Assembly (NCBI GenBank): GCA_030922375.1
Contig: JAVEPB010000186.1
Coordinates: 1 to 33,251, forward strand
Reading direction: 5' to 3'
DNA length: 33,251 nt
Source: a bacterium
Lineage (GTDB): Bacteria > UBA8248
The translations under genes were made by a program, and so were the position numbers. How positions within the stretch are numbered: position 1 is the stretch's first letter; each line of letters starts with the position of its first letter. Below the pieces are notes generated by a model, which made no database searches, was not told the origin of the DNA, and was given only the letters and a program-made list of their open reading frames with translations. Positions 13,844 through 21,344 of this stretch are shown in pieces.

Positions 13844-15808
13844 ATGGAAAATCGTTGGGATGATCGGGAGGCGTCGGCCTGCGAGGGAGAGATGGCCCTC
13901 CGGGTCTACGCATCGCGTCTTCTTGGCCGGGAACCCTCGCTTGTGCTCCACGGCGGCGGAAATTCTTCGGTGAAGATCACCGAGCGAAACCTCCTCGGCG
14001 AGGAGGAGGAGGTTCTCTACGTCAAAGGGAGCGGACAGGACCTGGCGGTCATTGAAGAAAGCGGCTTTGCCCCCCTCCGGCTGGAGGGTCTCCTGAAGTT
14101 AACGCGGCTGGACTCGGTTTCGGACGCCGATTTGGTCAACGCGTTCAGGCTCCAACAGACCCGGCCCGACGCTCCGCCGCCCTCGATAGAGACTTTCTTG
14201 CATGCCCTGATTCCGCACCGCTTTGTCGATCATACCCATGCGGACGCTTTGCTTGCCATCATGAACACCGGGAACGGCGAGGCCCGGATTCGGGAAATTT
14301 ACGGTGGCCGCGTTCTCGTGGTTCCCTACGCCAAACCCGGATTCACCCTGGCCAAGGTATTCTCCGATCAATTCACCGCCGGGGCGGGGGGGGGCATCGA
14401 GGGCGTCGTTCTCATGAATCACGGCATTTTTTCGTTTGGAGAGACGGCGAAAGCGTCCTACGAGAAAATGATCGAGCTTGTGGGCTTGGCCGAGCGGTAT
14501 TTGGAGGCCAAAGGTGCCTGGTCGCTCCCGGAGGGGTATGAGCCGGCGGCCCGGCCATTGGCGCCCCGTCTCACGGAACTTCGAAAAGCCGTATCGGATG
14601 CCGCCGGAATTCCCCTCATTGTATCCGCGAGAAAGAGCCGGCTGGGAAGTGCGTTTGCCCGGCGGGGCGATGTTTCGGAGATTTCTCAGCTGGGGCCCGC
14701 CACGCCGGACCATGCGCTCCTAACAAGGCGGCTTCCCATGTTGGGGCTCGACACCGAATCCTACGCAGAGGCTTATGAACGAGACTACGCCGCCTTCGCG
14801 CCCTCCGGTCTGGAGGAGGGGGCGATGCTCGATCCCGCTCCCCGGATCGTCCTCGATTCCGAGATCGGACTTAGCGCCGCGGGCAAAACGGCCCGGGAGG
14901 CCGATATGGCGGGGGAAATTTATGAGCACACCATCGAGATCATCCTCCGCGCGACGGCGCTAGGAGGCTATAGGGCGCTAAAGGCGCCTGAAATTTTCGA
15001 GGTGGAATATTGGGGGCTGGAGCGGGCAAAGCTCGAGCGGAGTGAGAAAGCCTTCGCCGGGGAGATTGCGCTCGTGACGGGGGCGGCGTCCGGAATCGGG
15101 CGCGCCTGCCTGGAATCGTTTCTCGAGCGGGGCGCCGCCGTCATCGGCCTGGACCTCAGCCCGTCCATCGTCTCCCTTTACGAGCGTCCGGACTATCTCG
15201 GGATCGAATGCGATGTCACGAGCGATGATGCGATTGCCGGGGTACTCGAGAAAGCCGCTCGCCGGTTCGGCGGGCTGGATATGATTGTATTGAATGCCGG
15301 TATTTTCCTCGAGAGCCGCGATATCGCGCATATTCCGGCGGCGGAGTGGCGAGCGGTCATGAATGTCAATCTGGATGCGAATCTGTCCCTGATGCGCGAA
15401 TGCCATCCACTGCTCAAACTCTCGCCAAGGGGAGGCCGCGTAGTGGCCATCGGCTCGAAGAATGTCCCGGCTCCGGGGCCGGGAGCGGCGGCCTATTCCG
15501 CCTCGAAGGCCGCGCTTACCCAATTGATGCGCGTGGCGTCGATGGAGTGGGGAGGGGACGGTATCCGGGTCAATATGATCCATCCCAACGCGGTATTCGA
15601 CACCGGTGTCTGGACGGAGGATGTGCTTAAATCGCGCGCCGAGAGCTATGGCCTGAGCGTGGATGACTACAAGAAACGGAACCTTCTGAATACCGATGTA
15701 GGCAGCCGCGATGTGGCGGAAATGGCGGCCGAGATGTGCGGGCCGTTGTTTGCCAAAACCACCGGGGCCCAGGTCCCCATCGACGGCGGCAACGACCGCG
15801 TTATCTAG
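13844..15808 (+). CDS. Bifunctional class II aldolase / short-chain dehydrogenase (RhaD-SDR fusion type)
   Basis: A 654-residue fusion. The N-terminal class II aldolase domain (about 15-390) has the metal His residues in DHTHADAL (H130, H132) and MNHGIF (H193). The C-terminal SDR domain (about 405-654) has the cofactor motif TGAASGIG (412-419), Asp437 at the end of strand 2 (NAD preference), NAG at 484-486 and the catalytic YSASK (Y551, K555). This architecture matches bacterial bifunctional rhamnulose-phosphate aldolase/L-lactaldehyde dehydrogenase proteins, where the aldolase releases lactaldehyde and the SDR oxidises or reduces it. The exact sugar is not certain. It is divergent from the MBL gene and converges on the LsrF-type aldolase gene with a 32-bp gap. 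No kinase, isomerase or sugar transporter is adjacent. Confidence 0.9.
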   Translation: MENRWDDREASACEGEMALRVYASRLLGREPSLVLHGGGNSSVKITERNLLGEEEEVLYVKGSGQDLAVIEESGFAPLRLEGLLKLTRLDSVSDADLVNAFRLQQTRPDAPPPSIETFLHALIPHRFVDHTHADALLAIMNTGNGEARIREIYGGRVLVVPYAKPGFTLAKVFSDQFTAGAGGGIEGVVLMNHGIFSFGETAKASYEKMIELVGLAERYLEAKGAWSLPEGYEPAARPLAPRLTELRKAVSDAAGIPLIVSARKSRLGSAFARRGDVSEISQLGPATPDHALLTRRLPMLGLDTESYAEAYERDYAAFAPSGLEEGAMLDPAPRIVLDSEIGLSAAGKTAREADMAGEIYEHTIEIILRATALGGYRALKAPEIFEVEYWGLERAKLERSEKAFAGEIALVTGAASGIGRACLESFLERGAAVIGLDLSPSIVSLYERPDYLGIECDVTSDDAIAGVLEKAARRFGGLDMIVLNAGIFLESRDIAHIPAAEWRAVMNVNLDANLSLMRECHPLLKLSPRGGRVVAIGSKNVPAPGPGAAAYSASKAALTQLMRVASMEWGGDGIRVNMIHPNAVFDTGVWTEDVLKSRAESYGLSVDDYKKRNLLNTDVGSRDVAEMAAEMCGPLFAKTTGAQVPIDGGNDRVI

Positions 15809-15840
15809 GTTTCCCGGTTTTGGGTCGCCTCCTCTCCCTT

Positions 15841-16731
15841 CTATACGCCGGTCAACTCGCCTTTGAGCGTCTCGTAGAGATCAAATGCCTTTTCCGGCGT
15901 TTCGTCGTCATGGACGACGGCCCGGACGGCCTGGATCATGGCGACCGGCGACTCCGATTGAAAAATATTTCGCCCCATGTCAACGCCCAGGGCCCCTTGA
16001 TCGATAGCCTTGTAGGCCATGGCAAGGGCCTCCAGCTCCGGCAATTTTTTGCCGCCGGCGATGACGATGGGCACGGGACATCCGGCAGTCACCCGCTCGA
16101 ATCCCGGTTCGACGTAGTAGGTCTTGATGTAGTGGGCGCCGATCTCTGCAGCAATACGGGTGGCCAGGCCGAAGTAACGGGCGTCGCGCTGCATGTCCGC
16201 CCCGACTCCGGTGACCGCCAGGGTGGGTATTCCGTAGCGGGTTCCCGTGTCGATCAATTTGACCACGTTGGCGATGGATTTGTGCTCATATTCGGCGCCG
16301 ATATACACCTGAGCCGCCATGGCCGCGGCATTGAGGCGAATGGCGTCCTCGATGTCAACGCCGACGAGTTCGTTCGAGAGTTCGGTGTGAATACTCTGGC
16401 CCGCGCTGCACCGAAGGACGACGGGTTTCGTCGACTCGGGGGGGACACAGCTACGAAGGGCGCCACGAGTGCACATCAGCACGTCGGCATGGGGAATGAG
16501 GGGATTGATGTTGAGGTCAATCCGCTCGATACCCGTGGTGGGACCCTGAAAGTATCCATGGTCGAACGCCAGCATGACTGTGCGGCCAGTTTCGGGATTG
16601 AAAATCCGGGACAGGCGGTTTTGCATCCCCCAGTCGAGCGCCCCCGACCCCTTGAGGAAGAACGTCCGGTTCCTTTGGGGAATTCCGATTCCAAAATCCT
16701 TGCCGTCTTTCAAGTCGTCGTTATCCGCCAT
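15841..16731 (-). CDS. lsrF: LsrF-type aldolase/thiolase (3-hydroxy-5-phosphonooxypentane-2,4-dione thiolase family)
   Basis: A 296-residue class I aldolase-fold protein. It resembles Escherichia coli LsrF from the first residues ([13 protein letters not shown]) through [52 protein letters not shown] and [10 protein letters not shown]. The Schiff-base Lys is K203 in IKTYYVE. LsrF handles the phosphorylated AI-2 (DPD) breakdown product. No lsrA-D, lsrB, lsrK, lsrR or lsrG is visible in the window, so this may be a homologue used on another C5 or deoxysugar-derived phosphate. Start at 16731 has GGAGATG upstream. A candidate promoter lies at 16790-16817. Confidence 0.9.
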   Translation of the reverse strand: MADNDDLKDGKDFGIGIPQRNRTFFLKGSGALDWGMQNRLSRIFNPETGRTVMLAFDHGYFQGPTTGIERIDLNINPLIPHADVLMCTRGALRSCVPPESTKPVVLRCSAGQSIHTELSNELVGVDIEDAIRLNAAAMAAQVYIGAEYEHKSIANVVKLIDTGTRYGIPTLAVTGVGADMQRDARYFGLATRIAAEIGAHYIKTYYVEPGFERVTAGCPVPIVIAGGKKLPELEALAMAYKAIDQGALGVDMGRNIFQSESPVAMIQAVRAVVHDDETPEKAFDLYETLKGELTGV

Positions 16732-16789
16732 ATTTCATCTCCGTAAATAATTAGATGGAGCCGGACGGCGTGGCCGCCCCATGCAGCAA

Positions 16790-16817
16790 TTTATACCGTT
16801 GGCCGATTCGCCATCAA
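16790..16817 (-). promoter_or_regulatory. Candidate sigma70 promoter of the lsrF-like gene
   Basis: On the minus strand: TTGATG (16817-16812), 16-nt spacer, TATAAA (16795-16790). It would start transcription about 50 nt upstream of the ATG at 16731. The rest of the gap 16732-16956 shows only an 8-bp GC hairpin near 16916-16932 without a T-run. Confidence 0.4.
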
Positions 16818-16956
16818 TGAAATCGCCGGTCAATAACACCAATTCAGTATAAGGGTGGTGCGAGAAATTGCAAAAAAGGGGGAAAACGAGGGAGGCGCCT
16901 GCCGGACAGGCATGGCCAGCCGGGCTGGCCGGACATCAGGAATTATCGGCCAGGCC

Positions 16957-18216
16957 TCAGGCCTTGACGGAGGATTGATTATTCCACTTTTGTGCCTTTT
17001 GCAGCATCGAGGAAGCCTCCTCGAAGCCGGGTTTGATGGAAAGCGCTTTTTTGAGGAGGGGAATCACCTTGTCCCATTGTTTTTGAAGGACATAAATCAA
17101 GGATTTGTTGTAGTAATTGATGGCGTCCTGGGGGAAATATGAGATTGCCTTGTCGAAGGCGGTGGACGCTACCTCGAAATTCTTGTTTCGGAGGGCGAGA
17201 GTTCCGAATTGGCTGAACAATGGCCGGTCTTCCGGCATAACTTTAGCCTGGAGGATGCGCTCGTATATTTCGTTTGCTTCCTCGGATTTGCCCATCAGTT
17301 GGCAGGCCTCGCCGAGTCCGATGAGAGCGGGAATGCTGTTTTCGTTGAGAGACAGGGCCGCTTCGAATTCGACTTTTGCTCCGTCGTGCCATTTTTTTTC
17401 GATGTAATTTCTGCCCCGTTCGATAAAAGTCTCCTCCCGGACATCAAAGCGGGTGCGGGCATTCGGATCGATTCTTTCGGCCTGGGCAAGAACGCGATTT
17501 GCATAAGAGGGATTCCCGCCGGAGAGATACACCTCGGCGAGGCCGCAAAAAAGCTCGACCAGGCCCTTCTTGAATGCGGTTTCGGCCGCTTCGTAGTCTC
17601 CTTGCAGACGAATGTTTTTTGCGAACTCGGTTGCTTGAACCATTGGTTTCATGGCTTCGTGGGCGCGTTCTCTCTCGTCGTCGAAAGAAACGATATATTT
17701 GTTGAGCACAATCTCGAAAAGTCTTCTGAAATGAACTTCTTCAATCGGTTTTTGAAGAAATCCGGTGGCTCCGATGGACGAGGCCCTCTGGAGGAGGGTT
17801 TTTTCCACTCCCTCCCATGAGAAAATAATGGGGGTGTCGGTGTTTAACCCGTCGGCGCGAAGCGCCTCAATGGTGTTAATTCCGTCCACGTTGGACAAAG
17901 GTTGCCCCACGAAAATAAGGCCATACTTGTTTTCTCGTCCGTAGGTGATGGCCTTGTATCCGTTTCCTGTGATAGTCAAGTTCTTGAGCCGAAAATCGGC
18001 GAACATCTCCTTGAACTTTGGCAAGTGAAGGGGCGATCTTTCCGCGATCAATATGGATATGGCGGGGTCTATCTGCTCGTAGGTATCAAGCTTATTATCG
18101 AGGATAGTGGAGGATTCCTTTCCGGGAGTCCGGGAAGTCCCCTCCTTTTTTTCCGGTGGGGTTTCCTGATCGGCGTCCTCGGGTTTTGACAGCGTGCTCT
18201 CGGATGAACTCAACAC
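16957..18216 (-). CDS. Pseudo-receiver domain plus TPR-repeat protein
   Basis: A 419-residue soluble protein. Residues 1-50 are hydrophilic and low-complexity. Residues about 54-172 form a CheY-like receiver with recognisable strands (ISILIAERSP, YGLIFVGQPLSNVDG, PIIFSWEG, GATGFLQKP). The phospho-acceptor Asp position is Gly104 and the acidic pair is reduced to Ala58-Glu59, although Lys156 is kept. It is therefore probably not phosphorylated. Residues about 190-405 contain several TPR units, e.g. ALIGLGEACQLMGKSEEANEIYERIL and AINYYNKSLIYVLQKQWDKVIPLLKKALSIKPG. Such proteins act as scaffolds. The start is GTG 18216 with a weak AAAGAGA upstream. It is monocistronic. Confidence 0.88.
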   Translation of the reverse strand: MLSSSESTLSKPEDADQETPPEKKEGTSRTPGKESSTILDNKLDTYEQIDPAISILIAERSPLHLPKFKEMFADFRLKNLTITGNGYKAITYGRENKYGLIFVGQPLSNVDGINTIEALRADGLNTDTPIIFSWEGVEKTLLQRASSIGATGFLQKPIEEVHFRRLFEIVLNKYIVSFDDERERAHEAMKPMVQATEFAKNIRLQGDYEAAETAFKKGLVELFCGLAEVYLSGGNPSYANRVLAQAERIDPNARTRFDVREETFIERGRNYIEKKWHDGAKVEFEAALSLNENSIPALIGLGEACQLMGKSEEANEIYERILQAKVMPEDRPLFSQFGTLALRNKNFEVASTAFDKAISYFPQDAINYYNKSLIYVLQKQWDKVIPLLKKALSIKPGFEEASSMLQKAQKWNNQSSVKA

Positions 18217-18473
18217 TAATCTCTTTCGTGCTTAAGTAAAGGCCGTTGGTTGTAATGGGGTTTCTGAAAACAATACTTGTTAAATTTTTGTAAAATTACC
18301 TATTACTTGTGAAGGTGAGTGATGCTCACTCGACAATTCAATATAGGGAAGGGGAATTTGAATTGGTAGTGTCCTTTGTCATGTTTTTGTTAAAATTTAG
18401 TTAGATTTTGTTGGTGACTGGTTAATAATTAAAAAGATGCAAGGCACGCCAGAATTTAAATGGGGAACTCTGT
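18217..18473. other. AT-rich intergenic region upstream of the TPR gene
   Basis: About 250 bp, markedly AT-richer than the coding DNA. It presumably holds the promoter of the minus-strand TPR gene. A short dyad GTGAG-TGATG-CTCAC lies near 18315-18329. No gene and no convincing promoter pair were seen. Confidence 0.5.
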
Positions 18474-18647
18474 CTGGGCATTGGCGAGGCGGATCTCCTC
18501 GTGTTGGATATCGTGATTCCCGACATTAGGGAGGCACTTGATAAATACGAAGCGCACTATCAAAACAAAATATACCCAGGCACCCGGCACGGCTTCTGTT
18601 TCGAGGTGCGGGTAGGATATAATCGCGCGGCGGCGGTAGGGGTGTGA
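18474..18647 (+). pseudogene. Remnant of a dienelactone hydrolase-family gene (C-terminal end)
   Basis: One frame encodes LGIGEADLLVLDIVIPDIRE, then ALDKYEAHYQNKIYPGTRHG, then FCFEVRVGYNRAAAVGV and stop. This matches the C-terminus of dienelactone hydrolases: a GEEDP-like acidic region, a helix before strand 8, and the catalytic-His block YPGxxHGF followed by YNxxAA. The frame opens only at about 18429 after a stop, has no start codon or Shine-Dalgarno, and lacks the nucleophile elbow, so only the last ~60 codons remain. The expected final helix is also missing. The TGA overlaps the first possible start (GTG 18644) of the EamA gene. Confidence 0.6.
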
Positions 18648-19603
18648 GGGAAAGCTTTTGTTCTTCTTGCCCGGTGCCTCTCGTAACTTATCGCTATCCT
18701 TCTTGTTTTTCTTTTTCCCGGACAATTGATTTGCTCGAGAATATTCATCCAAATCTACTGGCCCTGATGGCCGCAACGTTTATTGCGGTGGCGCGGATGT
18801 TCTACCAAAGCGCTCTTGCGCGCCTCCACCCCACGGTAATTACATTCTTGGTGAATTCCATTTCCATCCCCTTCGCCGCGTTTTTTTACTGGATGAGCGG
18901 CGGGGTGGAGCGCTGGCCCGTTCAGGGACTCGTCTGGTTCGTACTGGTCGGCCTCATCGGGTCATTGTTCGGGCGTTATATGAGTTTCGTCGCCCAGCGG
19001 CTCGTGGGTGTCGCCAGGACTGCAATCGTCATGCAATCTGTATTGATATGGTCCACGGGCCTCTCCGTTATTTTTCTCGGAGAGCATCTCAGCCTATGGA
19101 TAGCGGGCGGATCGAGTCTGATCCTGGTTGGCGGGATTCTTCTGGTTAGCGAGAAGGGTGAAGATCGGAAGAAAATTCCGCTCGTTTATTATCTTGTTCC
19201 GCTCCTTACGGCTTTTTGCTTTGCGCTGACTTTTCTCATCAGGAGGTACGGATTGGCATGGATTCCTTCCTCGCCGCTGGGGATGAGCGTGAGCAATGTA
19301 ACGGGCAGTATCGTTATGGCAGGCGGCTTGTGGCTTCGGGGCGGGAAGGGGGCGCGGTTTCAGAGTTGGGGCAGTGTGCCAATAGTCCTGCTGGGAGGGA
19401 TTCTGAATTCCGCCGCGGCGTTGTGTTTTTGGACGGCTATTCATATGGGGCAGATCGTTCAGGTGGTCCCCATTAACCGGCTGTCAGTACTTTTCGTGAT
19501 ATTGCTCTCCTGGCTTTTCATGCAGGCCGAGGAGGTCATTACCTGGCGGGTCGTGTTGGGAGGCGTGTTTTCGGTGGCCGGAGTCTTCGTAATTGTTCTC
19601 TGA
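18644..19603 (+). CDS. EamA-family (DMT superfamily) transporter
   Basis: An integral membrane protein with about ten hydrophobic segments in two EamA repeats. The first begins NLLALMAATFIAVARMFYQ and ends with GEHLSLWIAGGSSLILVGGILL; the second ends with VVLGGVFSVAGVFVIVL. Members export amino acids, nucleotides or other metabolites. The start is uncertain. GTG 18644 is the longest but has a poor Shine-Dalgarno and a non-membrane leader overlapping a pseudogene stop; TTG 18731 would give 290 residues, closer to the family norm. It converges on the isomerase gene with a 23-bp gap. Confidence 0.85.
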   Translation: MRESFCSSCPVPLVTYRYPSCFSFSRTIDLLENIHPNLLALMAATFIAVARMFYQSALARLHPTVITFLVNSISIPFAAFFYWMSGGVERWPVQGLVWFVLVGLIGSLFGRYMSFVAQRLVGVARTAIVMQSVLIWSTGLSVIFLGEHLSLWIAGGSSLILVGGILLVSEKGEDRKKIPLVYYLVPLLTAFCFALTFLIRRYGLAWIPSSPLGMSVSNVTGSIVMAGGLWLRGGKGARFQSWGSVPIVLLGGILNSAAALCFWTAIHMGQIVQVVPINRLSVLFVILLSWLFMQAEEVITWRVVLGGVFSVAGVFVIVL

Positions 19604-19626
19604 CCCGGCAGGTATGAAGGGCAGCT

Positions 19627-20337
19627 CTATTCCGAATGCCGGACCTTGTCGTAGCGCCGCCGAACGGCGTTGATTACCGAAAGGTTGCTCGTCATGATCG
19701 GAATCTCCGGAAATCGGGTGCGAAGTTCCGGAAGAGCACGGACGGCGGGCAAATTGGTGCAAGAAAGAAATAAGCAGTCCGCCTCCTTGAGTGTTGTGGA
19801 ATTCACGGTTTCATCGATAAATGAAATAATTTTCTTTGCTCCCTGCCTGCCGATTTCGAGGTTGTCGGTAATTCCCATTCCGCCGATTGCGAGGATTTCG
19901 TAGCCATCCTCCCCGAGGCTGGCGCCGACCGCATCCGTCAAATTTTGAACGTAGGGTGTAATTACAACCAGCTTCTTGGCTCCGAGCAGGGTAAACTCCT
20001 CTGACAGTGCCGATAGGATGGAGATGGCCTCCGAGCCAGTCTCATTTTCAATTTGCCGCATAATCTTGCGGTCGTGATCTTGCCCGAACAGCGCGCCTCC
20101 CGAGGTGCAGCCGAAAACGGTTAAATCCGGTTTGACGGTCGAAAGATCGAGGTTGGCCCGCTGGAGCCACTTTTCGATCATCACCACCTCGGCCTCCTTC
20201 GTCGTTTCGGGAAGGAGCATCCGCGCAGTGGCGATTTCAACTTCCTCCGGCAGTTCCCGGTGAAAATCCATCTCCATTGTCAAGTTGGAGGAGGGAACGA
20301 GCAGGCCCACCCGAAGCGTATCACTCTGAGAAGTCAC
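19627..20337 (-). CDS. Maleate cis-trans isomerase / arylmalonate decarboxylase-family protein (Asp/Glu racemase superfamily)
   Basis: A 236-residue cytoplasmic enzyme with the two active-site cysteines of the superfamily: Cys77 in VFGCTSGG and Cys193 in LSCTNLPA. N-terminal VGLLVPSSNLTMEMDF carries the PSSN substrate-binding block. Having both Cys favours maleate isomerase or racemase chemistry over arylmalonate decarboxylase, which needs only one. Maleate isomerase (NicE-type) makes fumarate at the end of the nicotinate/maleamate pathway, which fits the NicX-like gene at 26201 and the amidase nearby. It shares its strand with the next two genes leftward from 22724, with gaps of about 140 and 107 bp, so co-transcription is uncertain. 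Confidence 0.85.
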   Translation of the reverse strand: MTSQSDTLRVGLLVPSSNLTMEMDFHRELPEEVEIATARMLLPETTKEAEVVMIEKWLQRANLDLSTVKPDLTVFGCTSGGALFGQDHDRKIMRQIENETGSEAISILSALSEEFTLLGAKKLVVITPYVQNLTDAVGASLGEDGYEILAIGGMGITDNLEIGRQGAKKIISFIDETVNSTTLKEADCLFLSCTNLPAVRALPELRTRFPEIPIMTSNLSVINAVRRRYDKVRHSE

Positions 20338-20478
20338 CGGGTTCCCCCTTCGGTATTAAGTATATAAATCATGCCGCCGAAAATTCCGACTACGATTTTG
20401 CCGTTGCTCCGAAGGCGGCGCCCTGAAGTACAACGAATTCCTTTTTCCGGATCATCGAACGATCATTGAAAGGGATGT

Positions 20479-21237
20479 TTATTTTCCGCCAAACCTTTTC
20501 CTGAGCTTGGCTTTTTTTTCGGCGGACAACCCTTTGAACAGGGACGACTTTTTAAGTTTTTCCTTTTGAGATCGAGAGAGATTTTTCGCCCCGCTAATGC
20601 CGCCGCCCTTCAGGAGTCCTGCGGCCTTGATTTTATCCAGATCGCTTTTGTTCAATCCCAGTTCCTGGGCCTGGTTTGAAATGTACATGAATGTCAGGTT
20701 CTCGATTAGTTTTCCGGGGCCGCCCGCCAGGAAAAACGAGACCACAAATGCGATGACGATGGTAACCGCGCTGATTGCGCCGAGTTGCTTGGCGGTGTGC
20801 CATTTGGCGGAGTCCAGAGCGGACATTTTTCTCCGGTGCTTTCTTCTCTCCGGTTTTTTCTGGGTCTTTGCGGTGACCTTACCTTTATCCGGTTTTACGG
20901 TCCCGGCGGTCGTTTGCGCCGGCTTAATCGGCTCTTTTTGTTTTTCCTGGTAGTAGCGGCATTCTCCAAAGCTCGGGAGGCAAACCTCGAGTTGGGTGTC
21001 TCGATCGATCTTGTGGTACCCAATGGTGATTGTTTTAAACCCCCTTCTTTTTTTTGTGGTTTGGCCCCGGCATATGTTCCGGGAGGAGGGGTGATTGTAG
21101 GGAAGGTCTCGGTCCAGTGCGCTTAGATAGGGACAGTGTTGGCCGCCGGATATGGATTTCTTCCTTGAACCACCAATGGAAATTCCGCCTGATTTAAGGC
21201 GTCGTTTATTGAAGCCTCGATGGCTTTCTTGGGCCAT
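20479..21237 (-). CDS. Hypothetical membrane-anchored protein with an N-terminal four-cysteine motif
   Basis: A 252-residue protein of no known function. The N-terminal part has the pattern CPYLSALD (C35), ICRG (C56), KIDRDTQLEVCL (C86) and GECRYYQ (C93). This resembles the 'CPYLGLxDD...C...HQ..CL...C.rY' module that I recall from assorted bacterial cell-surface or LysM-type proteins, probably a metal or disulfide site. Residues 100-140 are very basic and Pro/Lys-rich. A single transmembrane helix lies at about 150-171. The C-terminal part holds two short basic helical motifs (LGLNKSDLDKIKAAGLL and LSAEKKAKLRKRFGG). A cytoplasmic Cys module with a TM anchor is likely; the partner is unknown. 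Confidence 0.75.
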   Translation of the reverse strand: MAQESHRGFNKRRLKSGGISIGGSRKKSISGGQHCPYLSALDRDLPYNHPSSRNICRGQTTKKRRGFKTITIGYHKIDRDTQLEVCLPSFGECRYYQEKQKEPIKPAQTTAGTVKPDKGKVTAKTQKKPERRKHRRKMSALDSAKWHTAKQLGAISAVTIVIAFVVSFFLAGGPGKLIENLTFMYISNQAQELGLNKSDLDKIKAAGLLKGGGISGAKNLSRSQKEKLKKSSLFKGLSAEKKAKLRKRFGGK

Positions 21238-21304
21238 TTCTCGCCTCTAATCTTTTTTTGAGAAAATAAAATAATAAAAAGCCCAAGAGCCGCTGGCAAG
21301 GCGA

Positions 21305-21313
21305 ATTATACCA
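21305..21313 (-). promoter_or_regulatory. Candidate extended -10 promoter upstream of the four-Cys protein
   Basis: The minus strand reads TGGTATAAT, a perfect extended -10 (TGnTATAAT). Transcription would start about 60 nt upstream of the ATG at 21237. It lies in the 107-bp gap after the amidase gene, so the four-Cys gene may have its own promoter. No -35 match was found. Confidence 0.45.
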
Positions 21314-21344
21314 GATTTTTAATCCTGCTCCGCCATGCTTTTTT

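Noticed and set aside
15736-16746. 336-codon plus-strand frame over the lsrF-like gene
   Set aside because: Antisense shadow of a gene with strong family identity; no ribosome site or domain.
16916-16932. 8-bp GC hairpin after the TPR gene as its terminator
   Set aside because: No T-run on the minus strand after the hairpin.
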